Position numbers and translations under genes: made by a program. 64,000 nt of DNA. Source: Flaviflagellibacter deserti. Its GTDB lineage: Bacteria; Pseudomonadota; Alphaproteobacteria; Rhizobiales; Methylopilaceae. Under the pieces are notes generated by a model. That model was not told where the DNA came from, searched no databases, and worked only from the letters and a program-made list of their open reading frames with translations. The stretch is from assembly GCF_042652085.1 (NCBI RefSeq), contig NZ_JBHSJF010000006.1, positions 1,178,001-1,242,000 on the forward strand. Direction: 5' to 3'. This document shows, in pieces, positions 40,564-50,084 of this stretch (positions are counted from its first letter, which is position 1; each line of letters opens with the position of its first letter).

Positions 40564-41235
40564 CTAGTTCGCAAACAGCTTGAGATCGGCCCTTGCGTGC
40601 CGCATGACCGCGATATCCATGAACGGTGTCGCGCTCGACAGCCGCTCCCAATCCTCCACCGACCGCGCTGCGGCTTCCGCCGCCAGCGGAATGACCGCCG
40701 CAAGCACCTTCTGCGCATCGATTGCGCCGAGTTGCCCAAGACGCACGGCGGCCGCGACGAGCCCTCCCGCCGTCTGGTAGGCTGAGATCCCGAGGGCCTC
40801 GCCCTCCGCGATGCCAGTTTCGCGCCAGAGATAGCCCTGGACCGTCGTCAGGTGGCCAACGAGACCACCGCTCCGGATCGTGCCGAGCAGACGCTCGGCA
40901 CCAGGCGTGCCGATACGGACATGGGCGGCAAGCAGTGCTCCGGCGTTGCGGCGGGAACCTGTGCGCAGTGGCTCGACGACATTGGCTATCTCGACCTCCC
41001 GGTCCACAGCGATCAGCGCGTCGAGATCGGTGCCTGCCCGATGGCTTCGAGCGAGGGCGACGCGATCGAACGGTGTCCAGCGGTGCAGCAACACCGAGCC
41101 GACGAGATCCTGCAGCGCGTCGCGGTCGATCTTGCGGCCAAGCGTGGAGACGCCTTCGAGACCGTTCGAGAACGCGAAGGCACCACTCGGGAAGGCGGTG
41201 TCCGCATGCTGCAGAACGGTGAGAAGACTCAGCAC
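40564..41235 (-). CDS. ureF: Urease accessory protein UreF
   Basis: A 223-residue all-helical protein that acts with UreD and UreG. Start MLSLLTVLQHADTAFPSGAFAFSNGLEG shows the UreF hallmark (DtaFPSGaFafSnGLE). The later part VGHLTTVQGYLWRETGIAEGEALGISAYQTA is also typical. It overlaps the ureE end by seven bases, implying translational coupling. Confidence 0.9.
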   Translation of the reverse strand: MLSLLTVLQHADTAFPSGAFAFSNGLEGVSTLGRKIDRDALQDLVGSVLLHRWTPFDRVALARSHRAGTDLDALIAVDREVEIANVVEPLRTGSRRNAGALLAAHVRIGTPGAERLLGTIRSGGLVGHLTTVQGYLWRETGIAEGEALGISAYQTAGGLVAAAVRLGQLGAIDAQKVLAAVIPLAAEAAARSVEDWERLSSATPFMDIAVMRHARADLKLFAN

Positions 41236-41696
41236 GGCAGCGCCTCGGAGCCGACGACCGATGCGGTCACGTCGCCGTGGTCGAGTAACCCCTGGATGCG
41301 GGCAAGATAGGTGTCTTCGGGGCCATCGAGCGCGATGAACAGAACACCGCCGCCGAACCGCACGCGCCAGTGCAGATTGCCGGCATGATATCCCAGTTGC
41401 AGAGCGCCGGCGGACGATGCCGGTGCAAGACGCAGCCAGCGTTCGGCCAGAACGTGAACGACGATGGCTCGGTCCTGCTCCAGCAGAAGCACCGCACGAT
41501 CGAACAGCGCCTCGTCGCGCTGCAGCGCGATGGCGATCTCCTCGCCCGAGGGCAGCGTCGTGCGCAGCCGCCGCCGCGCCAGATCGGCCGTCGGGATTTC
41601 GAGGTATTCGACGGCGTGATGATGATCCAGATGATGAATGCGACCGGCAAATTCGGGGGCTTTTGCGTCACCGATAATCCGTTCGACAAGAAGCAT
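41229..41696 (-). CDS. ureE: Urease accessory nickel-binding protein UreE
   Basis: A 155-residue metallochaperone. I chose MLLVERIIGDA at 41696, though no good ribosome binding site is visible, and the gene could start further upstream (41780), overlapping purU. Conserved: VEYLEIPTADLARRRLRTTLPSGEEIAIAL-like first domain, and LGYHAGNLHWRVRFGGG in the second, where HxGN.H is the UreE metal site. No His-rich tail is present. Confidence 0.85.
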   Translation of the reverse strand: MLLVERIIGDAKAPEFAGRIHHLDHHHAVEYLEIPTADLARRRLRTTLPSGEEIAIALQRDEALFDRAVLLLEQDRAIVVHVLAERWLRLAPASSAGALQLGYHAGNLHWRVRFGGGVLFIALDGPEDTYLARIQGLLDHGDVTASVVGSEALPC

Positions 41697-41763
41697 CTGG
41701 AACGCTCGCTCGGAGGAGAAAAGATAGTACCTGGAGGACCCGCGGCCGCCAGCGTGGAACAGG

Positions 41764-42687
41764 TCAGTTCGCGAATACAACAGTACGGCTGCCGTTCAGC
41801 AGGACGCGATCCTCCAGATGCCAGGACAAAGCTCGCGCGAGGACGCGGCGTTCGATGTCGCGGCCCTTGCGAACGAGATCTTCCGGCGTCGCGTGGTGCG
41901 ATATGCGCTCGACGTCCTGCTCGATGATCGGACCTTCGTCGAGATCGGACGTGACGTAATGGGCGGTCGCGCCGATGAGCTTCACGCCACGTTCGAACGC
42001 CTGGTGATAGGGCTTGGCGCCCTTGAAGCCAGGCAGGAAGGAATGGTGAATGTTGATACAGCGGCCGCGCAGCTTGGCGGCTAGGCCGTCCGACAGCACC
42101 TGCATGTAGCGCGCCAGCACGACCGTCTCGGTTCGTGTTTCGCGCACCAGTTCCCAGATGCGTTCTTCCTGCTCGAGCTTCGTGTCCTTCGTCACCGGAA
42201 CATGGTGGAACTGGATGCCCGACAGATCGAGATGAGCGTAGCTCGACTGCGGGTGGTTGGCGACGATCGCCGTGATCTCCATCGGGATCTCGCCGATGCG
42301 CCAGCGATACAGCAGGTCCGAAAGGCAGTGGTCGAACTTGGAGACCATCAGCATGACGCGACGGCGTTCGCCCGCGAGACGCATCGACCAGTCCATCGAA
42401 AACGTGTCCGCGATCGGCTTGAAGCCGTCCCGCAGCGGTTCGAGATCGCAACCGCCACCCACCGAGTTCAAGACCATCCGCATGAAAAAGCGGCCGGTGC
42501 CGGTGTCGTCGTACTGGGTGGCCTCGAGAATGTTGAAGCCGCGCTCGAAGAGGTAGGTCGAAACGGCCGCCACGATACCGGGCCGGTTCGGGCACGACAG
42601 CGTGACGATGACATGGTCGGCGGTTTCGGACGCGCTGTCTGCGCGCTTCGCCGCACGGACAGGCTCATCGAGGATCATCGTGCTCAT
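41764..42687 (-). CDS. purU: Formyltetrahydrofolate deformylase
   Basis: A 307-residue enzyme that hydrolyses 10-formyl-THF to formate and THF. An N-terminal ACT domain (LSCPNRPGIVAAVSTYLFERGFNI) is followed by the formyltransferase fold with the catalytic NIHHSFLPGFKGAKPY and the later HYVTSDLDEGPIIEQD. In methylotrophs using tetrahydrofolate for formaldehyde oxidation, PurU closes the path to formate and frees THF. It sits between gmaS and ureE in one minus-strand series, 14 bases after gmaS, which supports that catabolic use rather than purine balancing. Confidence 0.92.
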   Translation of the reverse strand: MSTMILDEPVRAAKRADSASETADHVIVTLSCPNRPGIVAAVSTYLFERGFNILEATQYDDTGTGRFFMRMVLNSVGGGCDLEPLRDGFKPIADTFSMDWSMRLAGERRRVMLMVSKFDHCLSDLLYRWRIGEIPMEITAIVANHPQSSYAHLDLSGIQFHHVPVTKDTKLEQEERIWELVRETRTETVVLARYMQVLSDGLAAKLRGRCINIHHSFLPGFKGAKPYHQAFERGVKLIGATAHYVTSDLDEGPIIEQDVERISHHATPEDLVRKGRDIERRVLARALSWHLEDRVLLNGSRTVVFAN

Positions 42688-42700
42688 TCTTCAAGGACTC

Positions 42701-43999
42701 TCAGCAATCGAGCGTCGCCTCGCGTTCCCATTCCGTCAGGTGGCGCGAATAGGCGTTCCACTCTTCCATCTTCAGCTTAACGTAGGACGGAACGAACTCG
42801 CCGAGGCCCTCGGTGAGAATTCCGGACATGTCGAGCGCCCGGATCGCATCGAGCATGTTCAGCGGTAGCTTCTTGGTGCCTCGCACCTTGTGGCCGTCGG
42901 TGTACATGTTGATGTCGAGCCGCTCGCCAGGATCGCGTTTGTTGGCAATGCCGTCGAGGCCCGCGGCGAGAAGGCCGGCCTGCAAAAGATACGGATTGAC
43001 CGCACCGTCGGCGAGACGGAACTCGAAGCGGCCCGCATCCGGAATCCGGATCATGTGGGTGCGGTTGTTGCCGGTATAGGTGATGCTGCTCGGCGCCCAG
43101 GTGGCACCGGAGGTCGTGCGCGGCGCGTTGATGCGCTTATAGGAGTTCACCGTCGGATTGGTGATCGCGCAGAGCGCGTCCGCATTGTGGATCAGGCCGC
43201 CGATGAAGCTGTAGCCGAGCTCGGAAACGCCGAGTTCGCCGGCATCGTCGGCGAAGACGTTTTCGCGGCCCTTCCACATCGATACATGCGCATGGCAGCC
43301 ATTGCCGGTGAGATTGGCGAACGGCTTCGGCATGAAGGTCGCGCGCAGGCCGTGCTTCTCGGCAAGCGACTTCGCCATGAACTTGAAGAAGGCGTGCCTG
43401 TCGGCGGTGACGAGCGCATTGTCATAGTCCCAGTTCATCTCGAACTGGCCGTTCGCGTCTTCATGGTCGTTCTGGTACGGCTTCCAGCCGAGCCCGAGCA
43501 TGGCGTCGCACAGTTCTGAAATCACATCATAGCGGCGCATCAGCGCCGACTGGTCGTAGCAGGGCTTTTCCTGCTTGTCGGCCGTGTCGGAGATGCTAGT
43601 GCCGTCCGGCGAGATCAGGAAGAACTCACACTCGACGCCGCTTTTCATCTCGTAGCCGAGCGCCGCGGCCTTCTCGATCTGCCGCTTCAGCACGACGCGG
43701 GGTGCCTGCTCGACGGCCTTGCCGTTCATCACCAGATCGGCGGCGAGCCAGCCCACTTCCGGTTTCCAGGGCAGCTGGATCAGCGTCGCGGGATCGGGGA
43801 CGGCAAACAGGTCGGGGTCGGCCGGGGTCATGTCGAGCCAAGTCGCGAAACCGGCGAAACCGGCGCCGGCCTTCGCCATGTCGTTGATCGCCGAGGCCGG
43901 GACGAGCTTGGCGCGCTGGGTGCCGAACAGATCGGTGTAGGAAATCAGGAAATACTTGATGCCGCGGTCCTTCGCGGTCTTCTCAAGGTCGCTCGCCAT
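42701..43999 (-). CDS. gmaS: Gamma-glutamylmethylamide synthetase (glutamine-synthetase fold)
   Basis: A 432-residue member of the glutamine synthetase superfamily, GlnT/GMAS branch. It ligates methylamine to glutamate with ATP, forming gamma-glutamylmethylamide. Visible: IKYFLISYTDLFGTQRAKLVP at the start, GVECEFFLI, GNGCHAHVSMW, and NNRTHMIRIPDAGRFEFRLADGAVNPYL. The neighbours (mgsABC, mgdABCD, purU) are the standard partners of GMAS in the N-methylglutamate route, so I prefer this over an ammonia-specific synthetase. It follows mgsC by 55 bases. Confidence 0.88.
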   Translation of the reverse strand: MASDLEKTAKDRGIKYFLISYTDLFGTQRAKLVPASAINDMAKAGAGFAGFATWLDMTPADPDLFAVPDPATLIQLPWKPEVGWLAADLVMNGKAVEQAPRVVLKRQIEKAAALGYEMKSGVECEFFLISPDGTSISDTADKQEKPCYDQSALMRRYDVISELCDAMLGLGWKPYQNDHEDANGQFEMNWDYDNALVTADRHAFFKFMAKSLAEKHGLRATFMPKPFANLTGNGCHAHVSMWKGRENVFADDAGELGVSELGYSFIGGLIHNADALCAITNPTVNSYKRINAPRTTSGATWAPSSITYTGNNRTHMIRIPDAGRFEFRLADGAVNPYLLQAGLLAAGLDGIANKRDPGERLDINMYTDGHKVRGTKKLPLNMLDAIRALDMSGILTEGLGEFVPSYVKLKMEEWNAYSRHLTEWEREATLDC

Positions 44000-44054
44000 G
44001 TCTGCCCCCTGCGGCCCCGCCGCCCGCTGCGGCCGCGCCGGGCGGCCTCGAATG

Positions 44055-45386
44055 TCAGAAGCCCTGCCCCGGTATCCAGTTCGTGCCCGCGAGAGGCACG
44101 CGCGCCATTGCCGCCGCCTCGACCGTCAGCGCCACGAGGTCCTCGGGCTCGAGATTATGGACATGGGTCTTGCCGCAGGCGCGGGCTATCGTCTGCGCCT
44201 CGAGTGTCAGGACCGAAAGATAATTTGCGAGGCGGCGGCCGGCGATCACCGGATCGAGGCGCGCGGCAAGCGCCGAATCCTGCGTGGTGATGCCGGCCGG
44301 ATCACGCCCTTCGTGCCAGTCGTCATAGGAACCGGCGGTCGTGCCGAGCGCCTGGTATTCGGCCTCGAGGCGCGGATCGTTGTCGCCGAGCGCGACCAGG
44401 GCCGCGGTGCCGATAGCCACCGCATCTGCGCCGAGCGCCAGCGCCTTGGCGACGTCGGCACCATTACGGATGCCGCCGGAGACGATCAACTGCACCTTGC
44501 GATGCATTCCAAGATCCTGCAGCGCCTGCACCGCCGGGCGGATCGAGGCGAGGATCGGCAGGCCGACATTCTCGATGAATACTTCCTGCGTCGCGGCGGT
44601 GCCGCCCTGCATGCCATCGAGCACGACGACGTCGGCGCCGGCCTTCACCGCGAGCGCGGTGTCATAATAGGGGCGGCTCGCGCCGACCTTTACGTAGATC
44701 GGCTTTTCCCAGTCGGTCAGCTCGCGCAGTTCCTCGATCTTGATCTCGAGGTCGTCCGGGCCAGTCCAGTCCGGGTGGCGGCAGGCCGAGCGCTGGTCGA
44801 TGCCTTCAGGCAAATGGCGCATCCTGGCGACGCGCGGCGATATCTTCTGCCCGAGCAGCATGCCGCCGCCGCCAGGCTTTGCGCCCTGCCCCACGACGAT
44901 CTCGATCGCGTCGGCCTTGCGCAGATCGTCCGGGTTCATGCCATAGCGCGACGGCAGAAGCTGGTAGACGAGGATCGAGGAATGGCCGCGCTCCTCGGGA
45001 GTCATGCCGCCGTCTCCCGTCGTGGTCGACGTGCCGAGGGCGGACGCTCCACGGCCGAGCGCTTCCTTCGCCGGACCGGACAGCGCGCCGAAGCTCATAC
45101 CGGCAATCGTGACCGGGATCTTGAGGTGGATCGGCTGCTTCGCGAAACGGCTGCCGAGCACGACATCGGTGCCGCACTTCTCGCGATAGCCCTCAAGCGG
45201 ATAGCGCGAGATCGAGGCGCCGACGAACAGCAGGTCGTCGAAATGCGGCACCCGCCGCTTCGCGCCTCCGCCGCGGATATCGTAGATACCGGTCGCGGCG
45301 GCGCGCTGGATTTCCGAGATCGTGTACTGGTCGAACGTCGCCGACGGGCGCGGCACGGTGCGAGGCGGATTGACCGGCGCGGTCAT
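44055..45386 (-). CDS. mgsC: N-methylglutamate synthase subunit C (glutamate-synthase-like, FMN)
   Basis: A 443-residue protein like the FMN and synthase domain of GltB (GlxD). Visible: IPVTIAGMSFGALSGPAKEAL, TGDGGMTPEERG, EIVVGQGAKPGGGGMLLGQKI, PIYVKVGASRPYYDTALAVKAGADVVVLDG and VSGGIRNGADVAKALALGADAV. It catalyses transfer of the methylamine group to give N-methylglutamate together with MgsA and MgsB. Starts directly after the mgsB stop. Earlier annotation practice calls such genes glutamate synthase or GlxD. Confidence 0.88.
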   Translation of the reverse strand: MTAPVNPPRTVPRPSATFDQYTISEIQRAAATGIYDIRGGGAKRRVPHFDDLLFVGASISRYPLEGYREKCGTDVVLGSRFAKQPIHLKIPVTIAGMSFGALSGPAKEALGRGASALGTSTTTGDGGMTPEERGHSSILVYQLLPSRYGMNPDDLRKADAIEIVVGQGAKPGGGGMLLGQKISPRVARMRHLPEGIDQRSACRHPDWTGPDDLEIKIEELRELTDWEKPIYVKVGASRPYYDTALAVKAGADVVVLDGMQGGTAATQEVFIENVGLPILASIRPAVQALQDLGMHRKVQLIVSGGIRNGADVAKALALGADAVAIGTAALVALGDNDPRLEAEYQALGTTAGSYDDWHEGRDPAGITTQDSALAARLDPVIAGRRLANYLSVLTLEAQTIARACGKTHVHNLEPEDLVALTVEAAAMARVPLAGTNWIPGQGF

Positions 45387-46070
45387 CTAGTAAGCCCCCG
45401 CATTGTCGACGTGGAAATGATAGAGGGTGCGCGCCGAGCCATAGAGCTTGAACTCGTCGGCCCTGGCGTCCGCGCCCGCGCGCTCAAGCAGCCCGCTCAG
45501 CACTGCGCGATCCTCATCGGTGACGGCCTTCTCCTCGCAGTCCGCGCCAAGGCTCTTCACCTCCCCACGCACGAACAGCCGGGCTTCGTAAATGGAGTCG
45601 CCCAGCGCCTCGCCGGCATCGCCGAGCACCACCAGATTGCCGGTCTGCGCCATGAACGCGCTCATCGGCCCGATCGACCCCTTCACGACGATGTCGATGC
45701 CCTTCATCGAGATGCCGCAACGGGCGGAAGCATTGCCGTCGATGACAAGCAGCCCGCCCTGCCCGGTGGCGCCCGCCGACTGACTGGCATCGCCCCTCAC
45801 CCGGACTTCGCCGGACATCATGTTCTCGGCCAAACCGACCCCGGCATTTCCTGAGACGATGACGGTCGCATGCTGATTCATGCCGGCGCAGTAATAGCCG
45901 ACATGTCCCTGGATCTCGACGGTGACGGGGGCATCGAGGCCGACCGCGACGGCATGCTTGCCCTGCGGATTGATCACATGCCAGTGCGTCTCGTTAGTGT
46001 CTTTGGATAGCGCATGCAGCGCCGCATTCAGCTCGCGCAGCGGCGTCGTACCGAGATCGACGACCGGCAT
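45387..46070 (-). CDS. mgsB: N-methylglutamate synthase subunit B (GXGXG domain)
   Basis: A 227-residue beta-helix protein like the C-terminal GXGXG domain of glutamate synthase and of FwdC. It holds repeated beta-helix turns (ATVIVSGNAGVGLAENMMSG, VRVRGDASQSAGATGQGG, GNLVVLGDAGEALGDSIYEA). It has a structural role in the NMG synthase complex, between MgsA and MgsC. Start and stop abut its neighbours with one-base overlaps. Confidence 0.87.
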   Translation of the reverse strand: MPVVDLGTTPLRELNAALHALSKDTNETHWHVINPQGKHAVAVGLDAPVTVEIQGHVGYYCAGMNQHATVIVSGNAGVGLAENMMSGEVRVRGDASQSAGATGQGGLLVIDGNASARCGISMKGIDIVVKGSIGPMSAFMAQTGNLVVLGDAGEALGDSIYEARLFVRGEVKSLGADCEEKAVTDEDRAVLSGLLERAGADARADEFKLYGSARTLYHFHVDNAGAY

Positions 46071-46960
46071 TACGCCCGCTCCCAGGCATAGACGGTGGCC
46101 GGTTCCGGTTCCCAGACACGGGCAGTCTCGATGCCCGGCAGACCGGCGAGCGCGCGGTATTCCGAGCCGAACGCGACGTAATCGTCCGTCTCGGCCATCA
46201 CGGCGGGCTTGCAGGCGATCGGATCACGCAGCACCGCAAATCCGGTCTCGGTGCCGACCACAAAAGTATAGAAGCCGTCGAGATCCTTGAGGCTCGCCTC
46301 CAGCGCTTCCTTAAGACTCGCGCCCTCGCGCATGCGCCAGGTGAGATAGCCGGCCGCGACCTCGGAATCGTTCTCGGTCTCGATCGCGATACCCTCGCGA
46401 AGGAGCGTACGGCGGACGGCGTTGTGGTTCGACAACGAGCCATTGTGGACGAGGCACTGGTCGGCACCGGTCGAGAACGGGTGGGCGCCGTTGGTCGTGA
46501 CCGCGCTCTCGGTCGCCATCCTGGTATGGCCAATGCCGTGCGTGCCGCTCATCCCGGCGAGGCCGAAGCGCTCGGCCACCGCATCCGGACGGCCGACCTC
46601 TTTATAGAGCTCCATCCGCTGGCCGGCACCGACCACCGTCGCCTCCGGCCGGGTCGATGCGAGCCAGGCGCGGGCGGCATCTTCCTTGTCAGCCGGCAGC
46701 GTCACGACGAGATGCGTTTCGCGCAGGACGGCCGAGACGGCGACACCGAGGCCCGCTTCGAGATCCTTGACGACGTCATCCAGCGGCTTGGCCGAGCGAA
46801 GCGTCAGCTTCACACGCGTGGTGTCGCCCGCCCCGTAGACGGCAAAGCCCGCCGAGTCCGGCCCCCGATCGCACATCACCGTCAGCATGTCCGACAGCAT
46901 CGAGCCGAGCTTCGGCTCAAGCGTCTTGTCCTTCAGAAACAGGCCGACGATGCCGCACAT
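46070..46960 (-). CDS. mgsA: N-methylglutamate synthase subunit A (glutamine amidotransferase-like)
   Basis: A 296-residue class II amidotransferase domain. The ATG at 46960 is chosen because the catalytic Cys must be residue 2 (MCGIVGLF). Conserved parts: CDRGPDSAGFAVYGAG, GMSGTHGIGHTRMATESAVTT, LVHNGSLSNHNAVRRTL, ENDSEVAAGYLTWRM. In the NMG synthase it handles gamma-glutamylmethylamide or glutamine, channelling methylamine. A GGGGGAAC site is upstream. It follows the XRE regulator by 111 bases. Confidence 0.88.
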   Translation of the reverse strand: MCGIVGLFLKDKTLEPKLGSMLSDMLTVMCDRGPDSAGFAVYGAGDTTRVKLTLRSAKPLDDVVKDLEAGLGVAVSAVLRETHLVVTLPADKEDAARAWLASTRPEATVVGAGQRMELYKEVGRPDAVAERFGLAGMSGTHGIGHTRMATESAVTTNGAHPFSTGADQCLVHNGSLSNHNAVRRTLLREGIAIETENDSEVAAGYLTWRMREGASLKEALEASLKDLDGFYTFVVGTETGFAVLRDPIACKPAVMAETDDYVAFGSEYRALAGLPGIETARVWEPEPATVYAWERA

Positions 46961-47071
46961 ATTGTTCCCCCGGAACCGCTTACGTGTGTCCACGGAGATA
47001 ACGATAGGCGACGGCAGCCGTCAATGGGGGAGAATAAATATTTCCTGAAAAGAAATTATACGGGCAAAAGG

Positions 47072-47767
47072 TCAGGCATTCTGCCGGCTGTAGATGATGA
47101 TCGACAGATACTCCATGGGCGAGCTGACGAGTGTCTCGGGGCCATGGAGAGCGCCAGAATCGAACAGAATCGAATCCCCGGGCTTCAGATGATAGGTCTG
47201 TTCGGCGTGGCGGTAGATCACCTCGCCAGACAGCATATAGATGAATTCGGTTCCCGCGTGCTGGAAGCCGGTATACGGAGCCGCATCCTCACGCAAGGTG
47301 ATGAGATAGGGCTCGACGACCACGTCGCCGCCGACCGCAGCTCCGAGCAGCTGATACACGTGTCCGACCTTCGTGCCGCGCCGCTCGATCACCACGCCCT
47401 GCCCGGCCCGCACATACGAGCAGTCGCGGCGCTCGTCGAAGGCCGCGAACAAGGTCGTCATGGGGACTGTCAAAGCGCCCGCGATCGACTGCAGCGTGCT
47501 GAGCGAGGGCGAGATCTGGCCGTTTTCGATCTTCGACAGCATGCCGGTGGAAATGCGCGCCGCGTTCGCGAGATCGGCGACCGACAGGTCGCGGCTCCTG
47601 CGGAGAGTTCTCACCTGCCCGCCGATCGCTCGTTCCAGAGAACGGACAGGCTCAGTCGCGGGAGCGCCAGAGCCGGTTGCCAGAGCTTCTTCCGGGCCGT
47701 TGGCCGTCGCCCGAGCCGAACCTTCACCCGCCAATCGCCTGCTCCAGTATCTATTGCTTGAAGTCAC
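47072..47767 (-). CDS. XRE-cupin transcription regulator
   Basis: A 231-residue regulator. After a disordered N-terminus, residues 50 to 105 form an XRE helix-turn-helix (GQVRTLRRSRDLSVADLANAARISTGMLSKIENGQISPSLSTL contains it), and residues 150 to 228 a cupin domain (FQHAGTEFIYMLSGEVIYRHAEQ, HLKPGDSILFDSGALHGPE). Such proteins sense small molecules and control amine or polyamine catabolism. The GTG start lies inside the end of the GlxA-type gene (17-base overlap). It probably controls mgs/gmaS. Confidence 0.85.
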   Translation of the reverse strand: MTSSNRYWSRRLAGEGSARATANGPEEALATGSGAPATEPVRSLERAIGGQVRTLRRSRDLSVADLANAARISTGMLSKIENGQISPSLSTLQSIAGALTVPMTTLFAAFDERRDCSYVRAGQGVVIERRGTKVGHVYQLLGAAVGGDVVVEPYLITLREDAAPYTGFQHAGTEFIYMLSGEVIYRHAEQTYHLKPGDSILFDSGALHGPETLVSSPMEYLSIIIYSRQNA

Positions 47768-48722
47768 GTCGCGCGCGGCTCGGCGCCATTCCGTGACGCT
47801 TCCGATAGGAGCGTGAGAAGTGGCTGGGGCTCACAAAGCCTGCCGCCAGACCGACTTCAACCAATGAAAGTGCCGTTTCACGAAGCAAAGTGTGCGCACG
47901 CTCAAGACGTATCTTCAAGTAGTGATCGGCGATTGTCGACTGGAGCTGTTCGGAAAAAAGCCGCTCGAGCTGCCGCACCGAGACGCCCGCTATCCGCGCC
48001 AGCACCGCGCGTCTTACCGGATTTTCGATGTGGGAATCCATGTAATCAAGAGCTCTTATGAGGCGCTGACTGGTCACACCATAACGCTCGCGGGCGTCCA
48101 TACGCTGGGAACCGCTGCCCAACCGCACGCGGGTCTGGAGAAACCATTCGCTCACCTCCGCCGCCAGGTCATGTCCCTGCTCGTGCTCAATCACGGCGTG
48201 CATCATGTCCAGCGCCGCGGTGCCACCCGCGCAGGTCAGGCGGTCGCGGTCGATCTCGAACAATGTGTGGCGAACATCGAGATCGGGAAACTCCTCCTCG
48301 AACGCGGCAGCATGCTCCCAGTGGATCGTGCAGCGGTAGCCGTCGAGCAGACCCGCCCGCGCCAGTACATAGGCCCCGCCCGAAACGCCGCCGAGCCGGA
48401 CGCCGCGGCGCGCCATGCCCCGCAACCAGCGAATAGTGGGAGCATGAACGAACTGCGACGGATTTCCTCCAGCGCAGACGATGACGGCATCGAGATCGAC
48501 CTCGTCGCCGACGGAGAGATCGGGGGTCACGGAGATGCCGTTTGAGGCCGGAATCCCGCGGCCGTCCGTCGATATGTGGCGCCACCGATACAGCTCGCGG
48601 TGCGCGAGCACGTTCGCGGCGCGCAAAGGCTCGGCCGCCGACGAATACGACATCAGCGCAAAGCCCGGGACGAGCAGAAAACCGAATGTCCTAGGCTTCG
48701 GGTCGATGTCGCTATTGGTCAC
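47751..48722 (-). CDS. glxA: GlxA-type regulator (DJ-1/PfpI domain plus AraC helix-turn-helix)
   Basis: A 323-residue regulator. I prefer the GTG at 48722 (VTNSDIDPKPRTFGFLLVPGF) since the alternative at 48782 would leave only 14 bases to the divergent mgdA. Residues 10 to 185 form a DJ-1/PfpI-like amidotransferase fold without enzymatic role (VIVCAGGNPSQF, GGVSGGAYVLARAGLLDGYR), and residues 220 to 315 an AraC helix-turn-helix (VSVRQLERLFSEQL, VGLAAGFVSPSHFSRSYRKRHG). GlxA proteins control glycine betaine, dimethylglycine or sarcosine genes (GbdR-like) in other bacteria. Here it divides the mgs and mgd operons. Confidence 0.85.
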   Translation of the reverse strand: MTNSDIDPKPRTFGFLLVPGFALMSYSSAAEPLRAANVLAHRELYRWRHISTDGRGIPASNGISVTPDLSVGDEVDLDAVIVCAGGNPSQFVHAPTIRWLRGMARRGVRLGGVSGGAYVLARAGLLDGYRCTIHWEHAAAFEEEFPDLDVRHTLFEIDRDRLTCAGGTAALDMMHAVIEHEQGHDLAAEVSEWFLQTRVRLGSGSQRMDARERYGVTSQRLIRALDYMDSHIENPVRRAVLARIAGVSVRQLERLFSEQLQSTIADHYLKIRLERAHTLLRETALSLVEVGLAAGFVSPSHFSRSYRKRHGMAPSRARRDFKQ

Positions 48723-48796
48723 GGTGAGTTCGCATCCAGACAAGCTTCGTCTCGTCTTATGCGCAGAATCCCCACGGATCAATCGCTAAGCGACTC

Positions 48797-50044
48797 ATGC
48801 AATTCTCGGCTCTATCCCTCGCCTACAACGCCCTCACAGGCCACAGACACTGGAAGCCGACCTGGCGCGACGCCGCGCCGAAGGACGCCTACGACATCGT
48901 CATCATCGGCGGAGGTCACGGCCTTGCGGCGAGCTACTACCTCGCCAAGGAATTCGGATTCCGCAACATCGCGGTGCTCGACAAGGGCTGGATCGGCGGC
49001 GGCAATATCGGCCGCAACACGACCATCGTCCGTTCGAACTATCTGCTGCCCGGCAATATCCCGTTCTACGAACTGTCGATGAAGCTCTGGGAGAAGCTTG
49101 AGGACGACCTCAACTACAACACCATGGTCAGCCAGCGCGGCGTACTGAACCTGTTCCACTCCGACGCCCAGCGCGACGCCTATGCCCGGCGCGGCAACGC
49201 GATGCGGCTAGAGGGCGTTGATGCCCAGCTTCTCCATCGCGAGGAGGTTCGCGCGATGGCGCCCTTCCTAAACTTCGACAATGGCCGATTCCCGATCCAG
49301 GGCGGCCTGCTGCAGAAGCGCGGCGGCACGGTGCGGCACGATGCAGTGGCCTGGGGCTATGCCCGCGCCGCGAGCGATCTCGGCGTGGACGTCGTCCAGA
49401 ACTGCGAGGTCACCGGCTTCCGCATCGACAATGGCAAGGTCGAGGGCGTCGAGACCAGCCGCGGCTTCATCCGAGCGGGCAAGGTCGCGGTCGCGGTCGC
49501 CGGAAACTCGTCGCGCGTGATGTCGCTCGCCGGGATGCGGCTGCCGATCGAAACGCATGTCCTGCAGGCCTTCGTCTCGGAAGGGCTGAAGCCGGCGATC
49601 CCTGGCGTCATCACCTTCGGCGCCGGACATTTCTACATCAGCCAGTCCGACAAGGGCGGCCTCGTCTTCGGCGGCGATATCGACGGCTACAATTCCTACG
49701 CTCAGCGCGGAAACCTCCCAGTGATCGAGGATGTCTGCGAGGGCGGAATGGCGGTTATGCCCATGCTCGGCCGCGCCCGCCTGCTGCGCGGCTGGGGCGG
49801 GCTGATGGACATGTCGATGGATGGTTCGCCGATCATCGACAGGACGCCGATCGATGGCCTCTATCTGAATGCCGGCTGGTGCTATGGCGGCTTCAAGGCG
49901 ACGCCCGCCTCCGGCTTCTGCTTCGCCCATCTGCTGGCGACAGGCACGCCACACCCGACCGCCGAAGCCTACCGGCTCGATCGTTTCGAAACGGGGCATC
50001 TGATCGACGAAAAGGGCGTTGGCGCCCAACCGAACCTGCACTGA
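48797..50044 (+). CDS. mgdA: N-methylglutamate dehydrogenase subunit A (sarcosine-oxidase beta-like)
   Basis: A 415-residue FAD oxidoreductase like SoxB. FAD-binding IVIIGGGHGLAASYYLAKEFG near residue 34, then GWIGGGNIGRNTTIVRSNY, with the conserved His-less flavin site of the family, and GLMDMSMDGSPIIDRTPIDGLYLNAGWCYGGFKATPASG near the C-terminus. The enzyme complex oxidises N-methylglutamate, forming glutamate and methylene-THF or formaldehyde. The next genes give the order A-B-C-D. Sarcosine oxidase is the alternative; the mgs and gmaS genes next door favour N-methylglutamate. Confidence 0.88.
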   Translation: MQFSALSLAYNALTGHRHWKPTWRDAAPKDAYDIVIIGGGHGLAASYYLAKEFGFRNIAVLDKGWIGGGNIGRNTTIVRSNYLLPGNIPFYELSMKLWEKLEDDLNYNTMVSQRGVLNLFHSDAQRDAYARRGNAMRLEGVDAQLLHREEVRAMAPFLNFDNGRFPIQGGLLQKRGGTVRHDAVAWGYARAASDLGVDVVQNCEVTGFRIDNGKVEGVETSRGFIRAGKVAVAVAGNSSRVMSLAGMRLPIETHVLQAFVSEGLKPAIPGVITFGAGHFYISQSDKGGLVFGGDIDGYNSYAQRGNLPVIEDVCEGGMAVMPMLGRARLLRGWGGLMDMSMDGSPIIDRTPIDGLYLNAGWCYGGFKATPASGFCFAHLLATGTPHPTAEAYRLDRFETGHLIDEKGVGAQPNLH

Positions 50045-50084
50045 TGATCGAGACGTATATGCGATCCAAATGCCGCAATCAGCT